In this document: positions 1-8,366 of the stretch, one piece after another | Position numbering within the stretch: position 1 is the first letter of the stretch | Layout: every line of letters begins with the position of its first letter | Origin: an uncultured Clostridia bacterium | Lineage (GTDB): Bacteria > Bacillota > Clostridia > Oscillospirales > Ruminococcaceae | DNA: 64,000 nucleotides | NCBI GenBank assembly: GCA_947168885.1 | Contig: CAMVNQ010000004.1 | Span: 210,261-274,260, forward strand | Direction of reading: 5' to 3' | Position numbers and translations under genes: made by a program | Notes under the pieces: generated by a model | Databases searched by the model: none | What the model saw: only the letters and a program-made list of their open reading frames with translations | Told to the model about the DNA's origin: nothing

Positions 1-36
1 GCGCTTATATATGCCTCTTAATGATAAACTTGCCAT
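1..36 (-). CDS. MsmX/UgpC-type sugar ABC transporter ATP-binding protein, N-terminus only (partial)
   Basis: Only the first 12 codons lie in the window, translating as MASLSLRGIYKR from an ATG at 36-34. This closely matches the conserved start of the MsmX/MalK/UgpC family (MASLSLxxIYK), the shared ATPases that energise CUT1 carbohydrate importers in Firmicutes. A strong Shine-Dalgarno (AGGAGG at about 50-45) sits 8 nt before the ATG, which confirms the start. The rest of the gene is off the left edge, so no Walker motif can be seen. It matters because the window holds two CUT1 permease pairs at 50-59 kb with no MsmX-type ATPase beside them; this protein is a plausible energiser for them (inference). 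Confidence 0.72.
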   Translation of the reverse strand, partial: MASLSLRGIYKR

Positions 37-387
37 TTGGAGAACCTCCTGATTGAGTAATATTTTACTCATATATAATAACAGAATTTTCAATAAAATG
101 TAAGTACCTAATTGACTAAAATTTTTTTCCCTGCTTTATATAATCTGCCTAAACGGGACAAAACCGACCAAATCCCGCACTTGTTTTATGGTTATTATCA
201 ACAAACAGAGGTGTCGAAAAAGTGATTTTTAAAGGGTTTGACGGGTTTCGCGATTTTATTTTTGGTCACTTTGCTTATTGAAGCCTATACTTTTTGTTGA
301 TTATTTCTCATATACTGTACAGAAAGGCAAAATCAAACACTATATTTTGTTGAAATTGCAAAGAAAGACCTTGAAAGGAACTATATT
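37..387. other. Intergenic region, divergent promoter area
   Basis: This gap separates the divergent partial ABC ATPase gene (minus) and the DUF4830 lipoprotein gene (plus). It must hold both promoters. On the minus strand a weak pair (TTACAT, 17 nt, TATTAT) lies near 70-100. No convincing pair was found for the plus gene, although AT-rich TATACT hexamers occur around 288 and 312. No RNA gene or repeat was recognised. Confidence 0.4.
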
Positions 388-813
388 ATGAGAAAGATCA
401 CTGCACTTATCGCCGGTGCGGCAATTATTGCCGCTATCGTTCTTTCCTTTTCGTCCTGTGCAAGGACATATCCCGCAAAGACCGAGGAGCAGATCGTCGA
501 TATGCTCTCGGACTGCGGGATAGAGACCGCGGGCAGCTGCACGAAAAAGACGGTCACTATACCCGACGAGTTCGGCGAAGTATATGAACGTTACAACGAG
601 CTTCAGAAGCGGCAGGGCTTTGACCTGTGCCGCTATCGTTCGCGCGAAGCTGTTGTATATACTTTCCCGGTAGCGTCTGTGGACGGTGTACATACCGACT
701 TCACCGAAGCACACGTTATGGTCTGCGACGACATAGTCATAGGCGGAGATCTTGCAGAAACAGGCCTGAGCGGTGAGATGCTTCCGCTGTTGTCACGAGG
801 CAAAAACAATTGA
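388..813 (+). CDS. DUF4830 domain lipoprotein
   Basis: A 141-residue secreted lipoprotein: a Lys/Arg-containing N-terminus, a hydrophobic segment at about 7-20 and a lipobox-like LSFSSC, with Cys24 as the probable lipidated residue. The body matches the small DUF4830 family, with a VTIPDEFGEVYERYNELQK stretch, an aromatic GFDLCRYR motif and a VIGGDL stretch near the end. The function of the family is not known. The start has an upstream GAAAGGA ribosome site. It converges on sigF with only 13 nt between the stop codons and no clear terminator between them, so the two transcripts may overlap. Confidence 0.75.
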   Translation: MRKITALIAGAAIIAAIVLSFSSCARTYPAKTEEQIVDMLSDCGIETAGSCTKKTVTIPDEFGEVYERYNELQKRQGFDLCRYRSREAVVYTFPVASVDGVHTDFTEAHVMVCDDIVIGGDLAETGLSGEMLPLLSRGKNN

Positions 814-826
814 TCTTTTGCCCGGA

Positions 827-1477
827 CTAAACAAGCATCGCCCGCAGTTCATCAAGTATCTTCTTCTCACGCCGCGAGACCTGGACCTGTGTCATACCAA
901 GAATCCTTCCCGTTTCCGCCTGCGTCTTTTCAAGGCGGTAGCGCAGATATATGAGCCGTCTGTCCTGTTCGCCAAGCGAACCGAGACATTGCCCGAGCGC
1001 AATATACTCCGTGGTGCGCAGCTGCGGAGGTTCAACCGGAACATCGAATTCAGAGCCGTCCTCCTCGCCGCTTGTAAGCGAAACCGCCGGGCGGGACGCG
1101 GCGATCGCTTCGGTCACGCTTTCGACCGTTTCACCGAGATGATCGGCGATCTCGGCAACGGTAGGGCTTTTGCCCTGTGCCGAACATCTCTCGCGGTATG
1201 CCGTTATTTTCAGCGAGAGCTCCTTTATCGTCCGGCTCACCTTTACCATGCCGCCGTCGCGGAACAGCCGCTTTATCTCGCCGAGGATCACCGGCACTGC
1301 ATACGTCGAAAAGCACAGTCCCCGCGTTTCGTCAAACCCCCGGGCTGCTTTCACAAGCCCCATACATCCTGCCGAGACAAGCTCCTCATACTCGATACCG
1401 CGCCCGCGGAACCGGTTCGCAAGGGAATGCACAAGCCCCATATTCTGTTCGACAAATTCATCGGTAAGTCTGTCCAT
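827..1477 (-). CDS. sigF: Sporulation sigma factor SigF
   Basis: A 216-residue sigma-70 family protein and the third gene of a spoIIA operon. Region 2 is at about residues 8-75 (NMGLVHSLANRF, YEELVSAGCMGLVKAA, then FSTYAVPVILGEIKR). The region 4 helix-turn-helix is at about 178-214 (RYRLEKTQAETGRILGMTQ, VSRREKKIL). In spore formers SigF is the first forespore-specific sigma factor and is held inactive by SpoIIAB until SpoIIAA releases it. The gene begins 2 nt after the spoIIAB stop, so translation is probably coupled. The length is slightly below the roughly 250 residues of the Bacillus protein; no core motif seems missing. Confidence 0.93.
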   Translation of the reverse strand: MDRLTDEFVEQNMGLVHSLANRFRGRGIEYEELVSAGCMGLVKAARGFDETRGLCFSTYAVPVILGEIKRLFRDGGMVKVSRTIKELSLKITAYRERCSAQGKSPTVAEIADHLGETVESVTEAIAASRPAVSLTSGEEDGSEFDVPVEPPQLRTTEYIALGQCLGSLGEQDRRLIYLRYRLEKTQAETGRILGMTQVQVSRREKKILDELRAMLV

Positions 1478-1479
1478 TT

Positions 1480-1917
1480 TTATCCTCTGCGGTGCAGCGT
1501 TTTCGTCATCGTCACGGCAGTTCCTTTTCCCGGCTTACTGCGGACTTTAAGGGTGTCGGTAAAACTCTCCATTACCGCGAAACCGAGCCCCGCGCGTTCG
1601 CCGTCGGGACTTGTCGTGAACATAGGCTGCATAGCCTGTCTGACATCGGCGATACCAACGCCCTTGTCCGATATTTTTATGTACAGGGTATCATCGCCTA
1701 TAACGCGGAGTTTTATGTCTATATCTCCTATCGTGTCACGGTACCCGTGAACTATACAGTTCGTGACCGCTTCGGATACGGCGGCTTTTATATCGTTTAT
1801 CTCCTCGACAGTAGGGTCAAGCTGCGCCGCAAACGCCGACACACACATTCTCGCGAGAGCTTCATTCTTTGAATAGCCCGCGATCGTCATTTTCATCTGG
1901 TTTGTCACCGGTCTCAC
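1480..1917 (-). CDS. spoIIAB: Anti-sigma F factor / serine kinase SpoIIAB
   Basis: A 145-residue GHKL-type ATPase that binds SigF and phosphorylates SpoIIAA. Visible ATP-binding boxes are the N box (VSEAVTNCIVHGY, about 47-59), G1 (SDKGVGIAD, about 83-91) and G2 (GERAGLGFAVMESF, about 106-119). AQLDPTVEEI near the N-terminus is also typical of SpoIIAB. The start is a GTG that overlaps the spoIIAA stop in GTGA, with a GGAG ribosome site 8 nt upstream, so the two proteins should be made in coupled amounts. Confidence 0.94.
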   Translation of the reverse strand: MRPVTNQMKMTIAGYSKNEALARMCVSAFAAQLDPTVEEINDIKAAVSEAVTNCIVHGYRDTIGDIDIKLRVIGDDTLYIKISDKGVGIADVRQAMQPMFTTSPDGERAGLGFAVMESFTDTLKVRSKPGKGTAVTMTKTLHRRG

Positions 1918-2243
1918 TTCTTACGCTCCTTTCCGTCGGGTCTCGGCGTTATGAGTGACCCGAGCCCCGACATTTTCAGTATCTTTTCCGCCCGCGCGGA
2001 AGGGTCTTTTATCCTGACCTTTCCTCCCCACTGCTTCATTGCTCTTGCGCGGCCAAGGACAAGACCGACCCCGGAGCTGTCCATAAACGTGACCCCGCTC
2101 ATGTCAAACGTGAGCACCTCCGGCGTGGTGCGCTCAAGTTCCCCGTCTATCGTTATCCGTATATCCGCCGCAGCGTGGTGATCTATCTCGCCCGTGACAG
2201 CCGCCGTCATATTCCTTTTGTCGTGCAGTATCTCAACGCTCAT
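1914..2243 (-). CDS. spoIIAA: Anti-anti-sigma factor SpoIIAA
   Basis: A 109-residue STAS-domain protein. The phosphorylation motif FMDSSGVGLVLGRAR is present, and Ser57 by position corresponds to the serine phosphorylated by SpoIIAB. In its unphosphorylated form the protein binds SpoIIAB and frees SigF. It is the first gene of the spoIIAA-spoIIAB-sigF operon and has a strong AGGAGGGGG ribosome site. The family operon is usually driven by sigma-H. An AT-rich stretch with AAGAAAT and TATATT lies 20-60 nt upstream, but I cannot confirm a sigma-H promoter. Confidence 0.93.
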   Translation of the reverse strand: MSVEILHDKRNMTAAVTGEIDHHAAADIRITIDGELERTTPEVLTFDMSGVTFMDSSGVGLVLGRARAMKQWGGKVRIKDPSARAEKILKMSGLGSLITPRPDGKERKK

Positions 2244-2430
2244 AATTCCCCCTCCTTACGTCCTTAACAATATACCACTTTTTTTCTGTATTTCTTGTCG
2301 AAACCGGTCACCGGCTGATTTTTCGTGCGACAGGAACCAACAAAAAATGCAGCGCTTTCGCGCTGCTGCCGGGTTTTAATATCTTACAAATCACTTGACA
2401 GGCATACATCAAGTATCGTCGCAATATAAA

Positions 2431-2474
2431 AAACAGCAGACCCGAGGCCTGCTGTTTACGAAATCTGCTGTTTT
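2431..2474 (-). terminator. Terminator with a duplicated half-stem
   Basis: On the minus strand, just after the stop of the gene ending at 2476, the hairpin AAACAGCAGGCC / GGGTCTGCTGTTT is followed by a run of U (TTTTTTATAT), a typical intrinsic terminator. A second AAAACAGCAGA arm lies between the stop codon and this hairpin (2464-2474) and could pair with the same 3' arm. Two mutually exclusive stems are therefore possible. Confidence 0.75.
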
Positions 2475-2475
2475 A

Positions 2476-3231
2476 TTACACCATAGAGTTGATAAGCGAA
2501 CTGTAGTAGTCCGACGTGCTTACCGAATCGTTATCAGTTCCGAGGAAATCAAGAAGGCTGCTGTTCTGCGAACCGGTTATGGACGAAGCGTAGGTCGAGA
2601 CCGCATCCGCCGCAGTGGCGATGCTGTTCAGAAAGCCCTCAATTCCAACGCTCACGAACTTGTCTGCGTCAAGCGTAAGCTTTCCGTTGTCTCCGACGGA
2701 GATACCTGCCGAAGCAAGGGCATCGGAAGCCGCATTCGCCGCTGTCGAGAACAGGCGCGAATACATGATGCCCGATGCGGTGGACTGAGCGCCAAGGTCA
2801 GTAACGAGGGCATTGTACTTATCTATGAAATCGCTAAGCACAGGAAGCGCTTTCTCCTTATCTGCGCCGTTAACGGAACCTGCAAGCGTTACAGCCGAGG
2901 AAAGTCCGTCTGCGGCAGCCTTTATGCCGTTGTCGGAGATCGGAAGTCCGAGCGCACCTACCACCGCCGATGCTGTCGCATCATCGTTCACATTTGTGAG
3001 TGCGTACAGCAGTGTTCGACCATCGGCTTTGGATATGGGCGAGGTGCTTTGTGATTCGGCTTTCTGTATGCCCACAGTCTTTGGCTGTTCATTTGTATTT
3101 ATCATCATTGAACGGAGCAGGTCGCTGAAATTTCCGGTGTCGCTTTTAGTGCCGCTCATAACGGCGCTTCTGGTGCTGTCGAGCTTTGTGCGTACCGCTT
3201 CACCTATCATGCCGGACCGGTAGATGTACAT
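2476..3231 (-). CDS. Hypothetical protein, Ser/Ala/Asp-rich
   Basis: A 251-residue protein I cannot name. The start is set at MYIYRSGMIG because an ideal AGGAGGAG ribosome site lies 7-8 nt before that ATG; a longer reading adds 17 unlikely residues. It has no signal peptide or membrane segment and is low in Cys, Trp and His. The middle (FIDKYNALVTDL, about 135-147) and a later GDNGKLTLDADKF stretch (about 190-202) look like the C-terminal helical part of flagellar cap protein FliD. No flagellar gene is nearby, so this is only a hint. It is preceded by a copy of the 157-bp dispersed repeat and followed by a strong terminator, so it is probably transcribed alone. Confidence 0.65.
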   Translation of the reverse strand: MYIYRSGMIGEAVRTKLDSTRSAVMSGTKSDTGNFSDLLRSMMINTNEQPKTVGIQKAESQSTSPISKADGRTLLYALTNVNDDATASAVVGALGLPISDNGIKAAADGLSSAVTLAGSVNGADKEKALPVLSDFIDKYNALVTDLGAQSTASGIMYSRLFSTAANAASDALASAGISVGDNGKLTLDADKFVSVGIEGFLNSIATAADAVSTYASSITGSQNSSLLDFLGTDNDSVSTSDYYSSLINSMV

Positions 3232-3308
3232 ATTTGCTCCTCCTTCTTTATGCTGCTTATCGTGATGCCTGTCTCGCTGCATAAAGCGTTGAGACGGTCT
3301 CTTCTTTA

Positions 3309-3465
3309 GGGCACCTCTAAAAACCGCTTTGAAAAGAGAAAATGAGATAATTGTGCCGAGAGCAAGGAGAGGCTCCGAAAGCGTGCTGGCGCACGGTGAG
3401 GAGGCTTGACGCAGCTATCGGTGCAAGTAGCTCTTTTTCTCTCAAATGGGTTTTTAGAGGTTCCC
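3309..3465 (+). repeat. 157-bp MITE-like repeat, copy 1
   Basis: Ends are inverted repeats: GGGCACCTCTAAAAACC on the left and GGTTTTTAGAGGTTCCC on the right, with one end mismatch against copies 2 and 3. The four bases outside each end are the same (TTTA on both sides), as expected of a target-site duplication. The inner parts of the arms also pair loosely (AAAAGAGAAAATGAG against CTCTTTTTCTCTC). It has no coding capacity. The same sequence occurs at 19977-20133 and, inverted, at 62051-62207. Confidence 0.85.
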
Positions 3466-3527
3466 TTTATATAACATTATACCATATTTTTCAGAAAAGT
3501 CAATCACTTAATGATACGATGTAATAC

Positions 3528-3556
3528 TTGATTTTTCATAGATGTTGTGGTATAAT
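3528..3556 (+). promoter_or_regulatory. Sigma-A promoter of the P-type ATPase gene
   Basis: TTGATT at 3528-3533 and a perfect TATAAT at 3551-3556 are separated by 17 nt. It lies 75 nt before the TTG start at 3631. Confidence 0.75.
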
Positions 3557-3630
3557 AGTACAGATGTGTAAATATATAGTATTTTAAAAGGTTGTCCCCA
3601 AGGCAGGGAATACAGAAAGGACTGCGTTAA

Positions 3631-6153
3631 TTGGCACATATATATGATTTCAAAAATGACTATATCGGTCTTGATAACGACAGAGTCGAGGAAAATATAG
3701 GGCTTTACGGCTATAACAGCGACACCAAACTTGACGAGAAGCACAAGGGCTACAGCCCCCTGCGTACGTTTTTCAGTCTCCGGTTCCTGCTTATGCTTGC
3801 GGCAGCAGGTGTCAGCATCTGGCACGGTATAACGGCGACCGACGACCTCGCCGAGATAATCACGGGAGCTGTTCTGATCATTCTCTGCGCGATATACGCG
3901 ACTACCGAGATAATCAAGAATACCCGCTGCGACAAGTATTTCTTCGAGCTCAAGATACGCTCAAAGACCGAATTCCGCATCGTCCGTAACGGCGAGATAC
4001 AGAATATCCGCCGTGAGCTTATCGTCCCCGATGACATTATCATACTGAGTGCCGGCGAAAGCGTACCGGTCGATGCACACCTTCTCGAAATAAAAGACCT
4101 GCTCGTCGATGAGGGTATCTTTACCGGAAGCAAGACTCCCGTTTCCAAGATAATCGGCTCGGACAGCGTCAACGAAGAAATAAAGCGCAGCTGTGTCTAT
4201 AAGGGCACCAAGGTCGTCGAAGGAATGCTCGTCGCGCGTGTGACCGGAACCGGCGTTGATACCCGCTTCTTCAAAGAGTTCGGCGCTATGAAGGAGACTG
4301 AGGAATACTACACGACCATGGAAAAAACGGTCATGCGTATATCCGGTATCTTTTCGGCTGTCTCTGCGGTAATGCTTCTTATCGGTATTTTCGCGTACAT
4401 AAATGTGCGTGTGGATATACCATTCGAGGATATGATATTCAACACCGCATACCCCGCACTGGCGTTCGCACTTTGCTTCATTCCCGCCGAAACAGCGTCG
4501 CTCCTGCGTCTTTATTACATAAAAGGGTCGCAAAAACTCGAAGAAGAGCATATCTGGGTCAAGAACCTTCACACCATAGAATATATTAACGCGACGAGCT
4601 GCATACTTATTGATAAGAGCGGTATGGTCACAGAACGCAATATGCAGCTTGCGGACGAACTTACGGCAAACCCCGCTATGCTCGCGAACATATCCATTCT
4701 CTCCTGCGGACGTACGCCCGACGACCCGTTCGACAAGGCGATAATCCTCAACGCGTCATTCAACGGTACGGATACCGAGGCGCTTACCTCCAACGAACAT
4801 ATAAAGGCATACCCCTTCGACGATACCGAAGGCGCTTCGGGAAATCTCTGGGTGGTTGGCGGAGCCCGTCTGCTCTGCATAAAAGGCACGACCGACAAGC
4901 TCCTGCCTCTGTGTGACGTTCCGAACGATATGCTTTACACCGTTCAGACCAAGCAGATAGCTTATGCAAAGCAAGGATACAACGTTCTCGCCGTAGCTTA
5001 TGCGAAGCTCGACGACGACGCGCCCGTCCCCGAGAAGATCAGCGACGCACATTACAGCTTCATGGGTCTGCTCGCGTTCGACAACCAGACCAAGGATTAC
5101 ATACCCGCAGCGATAATCGGCTGCCGCAAAGCCGGAGTAAAAGTGATAATGACCACCGGCGACAGCCCCGAAGCGGCACTTGCGGTAGCAAACAAAGTCG
5201 GCATAAAAGGCGACAAGGTTGTCACCGGCGATATGCTCATGTCGGGTGAGGAGCTCGATCTTGACGGTGTCTGCGCATTCGCACGTATCACCGCGGACAT
5301 GAAGCCCGAAATAATCCGCCGTCTTCAGAAAGCCGGCGAGACCGTCATGATAACAGGTGAGACCGCGTCTGACAGCGACCTGCTCGAACTCGCGGATATA
5401 GGAGTTTCAATAGCGAAGGACGTTGTCGGTGCGGCATTTGAGGAAAGCGACGTTGTCGTCGGAAACGACAGTTTTGAGACAGTCACCGACATAGTTACCA
5501 CCTCACGCCAGACACATCTCAATATAAAACGCTGCATTTCGACTTCTCTCGCTGCACTTATAACGATGATAATATTCGCTGTATTCGACATTTTTGTCGG
5601 AGGCGGCAAGGTCATATCGCCTATACTGAGTTCTCTTCTCACGGTGCTCGTGATACCCGCGGCGGCGATGATGTATTTCGATAATTCAAGCGATATAAAG
5701 AATCTTACCGAGCCGTCGGTCTTTATCGGTGCCGGAAAGCTTCGCGCTGAATTTTTTGTCCGCCCGCTTATACAGGCGATAGGTCTCGGCTTCGCTGAGG
5801 TTGTGTACTTCCTCATATCCTCCGGCAAGGAGATAGAGGGCGCTGATATGACAACACTGACGAGAAGCGGTTTCTTTATAATCTTCGTGTTCGGCCTGCT
5901 TCTTATATGCCTTTCAAACCTCGGAAGAAACAGTATAATCGACACTTTCCGTTCACACCAGACATTTGCGTGGCTTATAGCAGGAGTGACTTTCGCATTT
6001 TCGCTCATACTCGTGTTCGTTCCGGTTGTGAACACGATATTCGGCTTCGGTTCGCCGGATATAATGTCGCTTCTTATTGCGATAGCGATAGCCGCGCTGC
6101 TCCAGCTTCCTGCGGAACTGATAAAAATGACAATGAACAGACTGAAAGGCTAA
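3631..6153 (+). CDS. Divergent P-type ATPase with degenerate catalytic motifs
   Basis: An 840-residue membrane protein with the overall plan of a P2-type cation ATPase: paired N-terminal membrane helices (about 47-95), an actuator domain, membrane helices (about 235-295), the phosphorylation and nucleotide domains, and about six C-terminal helices. The phosphorylated Asp328 is kept, but in DKSGMVT rather than DKTGTLT. The actuator TGES loop reads TGSK (165-168), losing the glutamate that drives dephosphorylation. The hinge GDGxND reads GETASD (576-581), and the membrane PEGLP reads IPAETAS (about 284-290). TTGDSPEAA (508-516) is near normal. It may be a non-transporting pseudo-ATPase or a stalled, regulatory pump. 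The start is TTG with GAAAGG upstream. The DUF368 gene follows after 3 nt, so both are one operon. Confidence 0.8.
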   Translation: MAHIYDFKNDYIGLDNDRVEENIGLYGYNSDTKLDEKHKGYSPLRTFFSLRFLLMLAAAGVSIWHGITATDDLAEIITGAVLIILCAIYATTEIIKNTRCDKYFFELKIRSKTEFRIVRNGEIQNIRRELIVPDDIIILSAGESVPVDAHLLEIKDLLVDEGIFTGSKTPVSKIIGSDSVNEEIKRSCVYKGTKVVEGMLVARVTGTGVDTRFFKEFGAMKETEEYYTTMEKTVMRISGIFSAVSAVMLLIGIFAYINVRVDIPFEDMIFNTAYPALAFALCFIPAETASLLRLYYIKGSQKLEEEHIWVKNLHTIEYINATSCILIDKSGMVTERNMQLADELTANPAMLANISILSCGRTPDDPFDKAIILNASFNGTDTEALTSNEHIKAYPFDDTEGASGNLWVVGGARLLCIKGTTDKLLPLCDVPNDMLYTVQTKQIAYAKQGYNVLAVAYAKLDDDAPVPEKISDAHYSFMGLLAFDNQTKDYIPAAIIGCRKAGVKVIMTTGDSPEAALAVANKVGIKGDKVVTGDMLMSGEELDLDGVCAFARITADMKPEIIRRLQKAGETVMITGETASDSDLLELADIGVSIAKDVVGAAFEESDVVVGNDSFETVTDIVTTSRQTHLNIKRCISTSLAALITMIIFAVFDIFVGGGKVISPILSSLLTVLVIPAAAMMYFDNSSDIKNLTEPSVFIGAGKLRAEFFVRPLIQAIGLGFAEVVYFLISSGKEIEGADMTTLTRSGFFIIFVFGLLLICLSNLGRNSIIDTFRSHQTFAWLIAGVTFAFSLILVFVPVVNTIFGFGSPDIMSLLIAIAIAALLQLPAELIKMTMNRLKG

Positions 6154-6156
6154 GAT

Positions 6157-6981
6157 ATGCAGTATTTGCTCGCTGTCCTATATGGACTTGTTTTCGGAAT
6201 AGCGAATATAATTCCCGGAGTATCGGGCGGAACAATGCTTGTTGTTTTCGGGTGCTACGACAAGGTTTGCGGGGCTCTCTCGCTTAACTTCAAGGAAATA
6301 AAAAAGAACATCGTATTTCTGATCTTCTTCGGAATAGGCGCGGCGGCAGGTATCGTCGGCTTCTCTTTCGTGATAACGTGGCTGTATGAAAACTTTCCGA
6401 TCGAGACATATATGTTCTTTATAGGACTTATCGTGGGAAGTATCCCTCTTGTTATACGCAACGCAACGGTAAAACAGAAGTTCCGTCCTTTGTGCGCGAT
6501 ACCGTTTGTGCTGGCACTTGCTCTGGTAGTAGGACTTTCGATGCTTAAAGCAAACGGCGGTGAGACTGCGGCAGTCACCGTGACAGGAATATGGTCGATG
6601 GCTCTGTATCTTTTCGCGGGATTTGTCTCAGCGGTGGCAATGATAATCCCGGGAGTCTCAGGCTCGTTCGTAATGTTACTTCTTGGCACACACGCGTCGG
6701 TCATTGCCGCTATCAAATCACTCGACTTCGCGATACTTATACCGACCGCCATAGGCGTTATCGCCGGACTTGTTCTCGGAGCAAGACTCATCTTATTCCT
6801 TATGAAGAGATTCAGATTAATGGTATTTTCGGCTATACTCGGACTTGTGGTCGGATCGCTGTACGCGATATATCCGACAGGCGCGGGATTGAACGCGGAC
6901 ACATTCATCGGTGTCGCGTTGATGATACTCGGATTTTTCGTATCGTTCATCGTCGGAAAGCATACAAAAGCTGAAGAATAA
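6157..6981 (+). CDS. DUF368 membrane protein (PopT-type polyprenyl-phosphate translocase family)
   Basis: A 274-residue integral membrane protein with about eight hydrophobic segments. The two family signature repeats are clear: ANIIPGVSGGTMLVVFG near residue 16 and AMIIPGVSGSFVMLLLG near 163. DUF368 proteins have been reported to return undecaprenyl phosphate across the membrane (PopT), supporting cell-wall synthesis; that role here is by family only. It begins 3 nt after the divergent P-type ATPase, so the two are cotranscribed and may work on the same membrane process (inference). The operon ends in a strong hairpin terminator. Confidence 0.85.
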   Translation: MQYLLAVLYGLVFGIANIIPGVSGGTMLVVFGCYDKVCGALSLNFKEIKKNIVFLIFFGIGAAAGIVGFSFVITWLYENFPIETYMFFIGLIVGSIPLVIRNATVKQKFRPLCAIPFVLALALVVGLSMLKANGGETAAVTVTGIWSMALYLFAGFVSAVAMIIPGVSGSFVMLLLGTHASVIAAIKSLDFAILIPTAIGVIAGLVLGARLILFLMKRFRLMVFSAILGLVVGSLYAIYPTGAGLNADTFIGVALMILGFFVSFIVGKHTKAEE

Positions 6982-6986
6982 AAAAC

Positions 6987-7020
6987 ACTCGCTGAACAAC
7001 AAAGTTCAGCGAGTATATTT
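6987..7020. terminator. Intrinsic terminator between convergent genes
   Basis: An 11-bp perfect stem, ACTCGCTGAAC / GTTCAGCGAGT, with a 6-nt loop, followed by TATTTTT on the plus strand. Preceding A residues give a short U run on the minus strand too, so it may serve both the DUF368 operon and rimO. Confidence 0.9.
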
Positions 7021-7037
7021 TTGCCGTTTTCAGCATT

Positions 7038-8366
7038 TCATATCATCTTACCGATAAGATTATTGTCGAGATTATCCGTGAACTTTATCTTCACGAACTC
7101 ACCGGTCTTAAGGCGGCGTTTTGCCGAGAAATATATCATTCCGTCGATCTCCGGCGCATACGACTCGTCACGCCCGAAATACATCTCAGATAGCCTGTCG
7201 TAGCCTTCACAGACCACCTCGGTCTCTGTGCCGATGAGCTTTTCAAACATCTCACCGACACGCACCTCCTGCTGTTCCATGATGATCTCGGCGCGGTGCT
7301 CGCGTTCACGTTCATCAACCTGATCGGGGAAATCCGCTGCTGGCGTATCGTCCTCCTGAGAGTACGCAAAGCAACCGAGCCGATCAAACTTTATCTCATT
7401 CGCGAACTCTGCAAGCTCGGTGAACTGTGCTTCCGTCTCACCCGGGAATCCCGTAATGAACGTTGTACGAAGCGTAAGTCCGGGTATGCGTTCACGAAGC
7501 TTCTTTATAAGCGCCGTAAGCTGTTCTCTGTCACCGCCGCGTCCCATATCCCTGAGTATTTCGGCATCACAGTGCTGCAGCGGCAGGTCGATGTAACTGC
7601 ATATCTTCGGTTCCGCCGCGATCATATCGATAAGCTCGTCGGTCATTCTCTCGGGATAGCAGTACAGAAGCCTTATCCACTTAACATCAAGCTTTACAAG
7701 TTCTTTCAGCAGGTCGGTGAGCGCAAGCTTTCCGTAAATATCCTCGCCGTAACGCGTCGTGTCCTGAGCAACGAGGATAAGCTCCTTTACTCCCTTTCTT
7801 ACGAGTATTTCAGCCTCTTTGACGATGTTTTCGATCTTTCTGCTCCTGAACCGACCGCGTATCTGCGGAATAGCGCAGTAGGTACAGCAGTTGTCACATC
7901 CGTCCGCGATACGAAGATAAGCGTAATGCGGAAGAGTGGACTGAAGCCGCGCGCCCTCCATATCATGTTCGTCGATGCTTCCGAAGTCGATAACGCGCTC
8001 TCCGGCAAGGACTTTTCCGATAGTTTCTATGATCGCGTCGTTCCTGCCTATGCCGAGGACACCGTCTATCTCAGGGAACTCAACGTCCATCTGTTCCTGA
8101 TAACGCTGCGCAAGGCAGCCGGTGATGATGATCTTCTTGTTTATACCGTCGTTCTTGCGGTTTATCGCTTCCATTATCTCCTCGATAGCTTCTTCCTTGG
8201 CGCTCTGTATGAACCCGCAGGTGTTTATAACTACAACATCTGCCAGTCCTGCTTCGGGGACGATCTTATATCCCGCCTCGGCTATCTTCGCGAGCATTAG
8301 CTCTGCGTCACACTGGTTTTTGGGACAGCCGAGCGATACCATTCCTACCTTAGTTTCTTTTGTCAT
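7038..8366 (-). CDS. rimO: Ribosomal protein S12 methylthiotransferase RimO
   Basis: A 442-residue radical SAM enzyme that adds a methylthio group to an aspartate of ribosomal protein S12. Order of domains: the UPF0004 N-terminal domain beginning VGMVSLGCPKNQCDAE, with its cysteines binding an Fe-S cluster; the radical SAM core with CDNCCTYCAIPQIRGRFRSR (about 155-174, the CxxxCxxC cluster); and a C-terminal TRAM domain (about 375-440). LGCPKNxxD at the start and GRFRSR favour RimO over MiaB. Its start overlaps the upstream NUDIX gene stop by 4 nt, so the two are translationally coupled. Confidence 0.93.
   Translation of the reverse strand: MTKETKVGMVSLGCPKNQCDAELMLAKIAEAGYKIVPEAGLADVVVINTCGFIQSAKEEAIEEIMEAINRKNDGINKKIIITGCLAQRYQEQMDVEFPEIDGVLGIGRNDAIIETIGKVLAGERVIDFGSIDEHDMEGARLQSTLPHYAYLRIADGCDNCCTYCAIPQIRGRFRSRKIENIVKEAEILVRKGVKELILVAQDTTRYGEDIYGKLALTDLLKELVKLDVKWIRLLYCYPERMTDELIDMIAAEPKICSYIDLPLQHCDAEILRDMGRGGDREQLTALIKKLRERIPGLTLRTTFITGFPGETEAQFTELAEFANEIKFDRLGCFAYSQEDDTPAADFPDQVDEREREHRAEIIMEQQEVRVGEMFEKLIGTETEVVCEGYDRLSEMYFGRDESYAPEIDGMIYFSAKRRLKTGEFVKIKFTDNLDNNLIGKMI

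Noticed and set aside
2476..3231. Flagellar cap protein FliD
   Set aside because: Only short stretches look similar, the protein is too small, and no flagellar genes are nearby.
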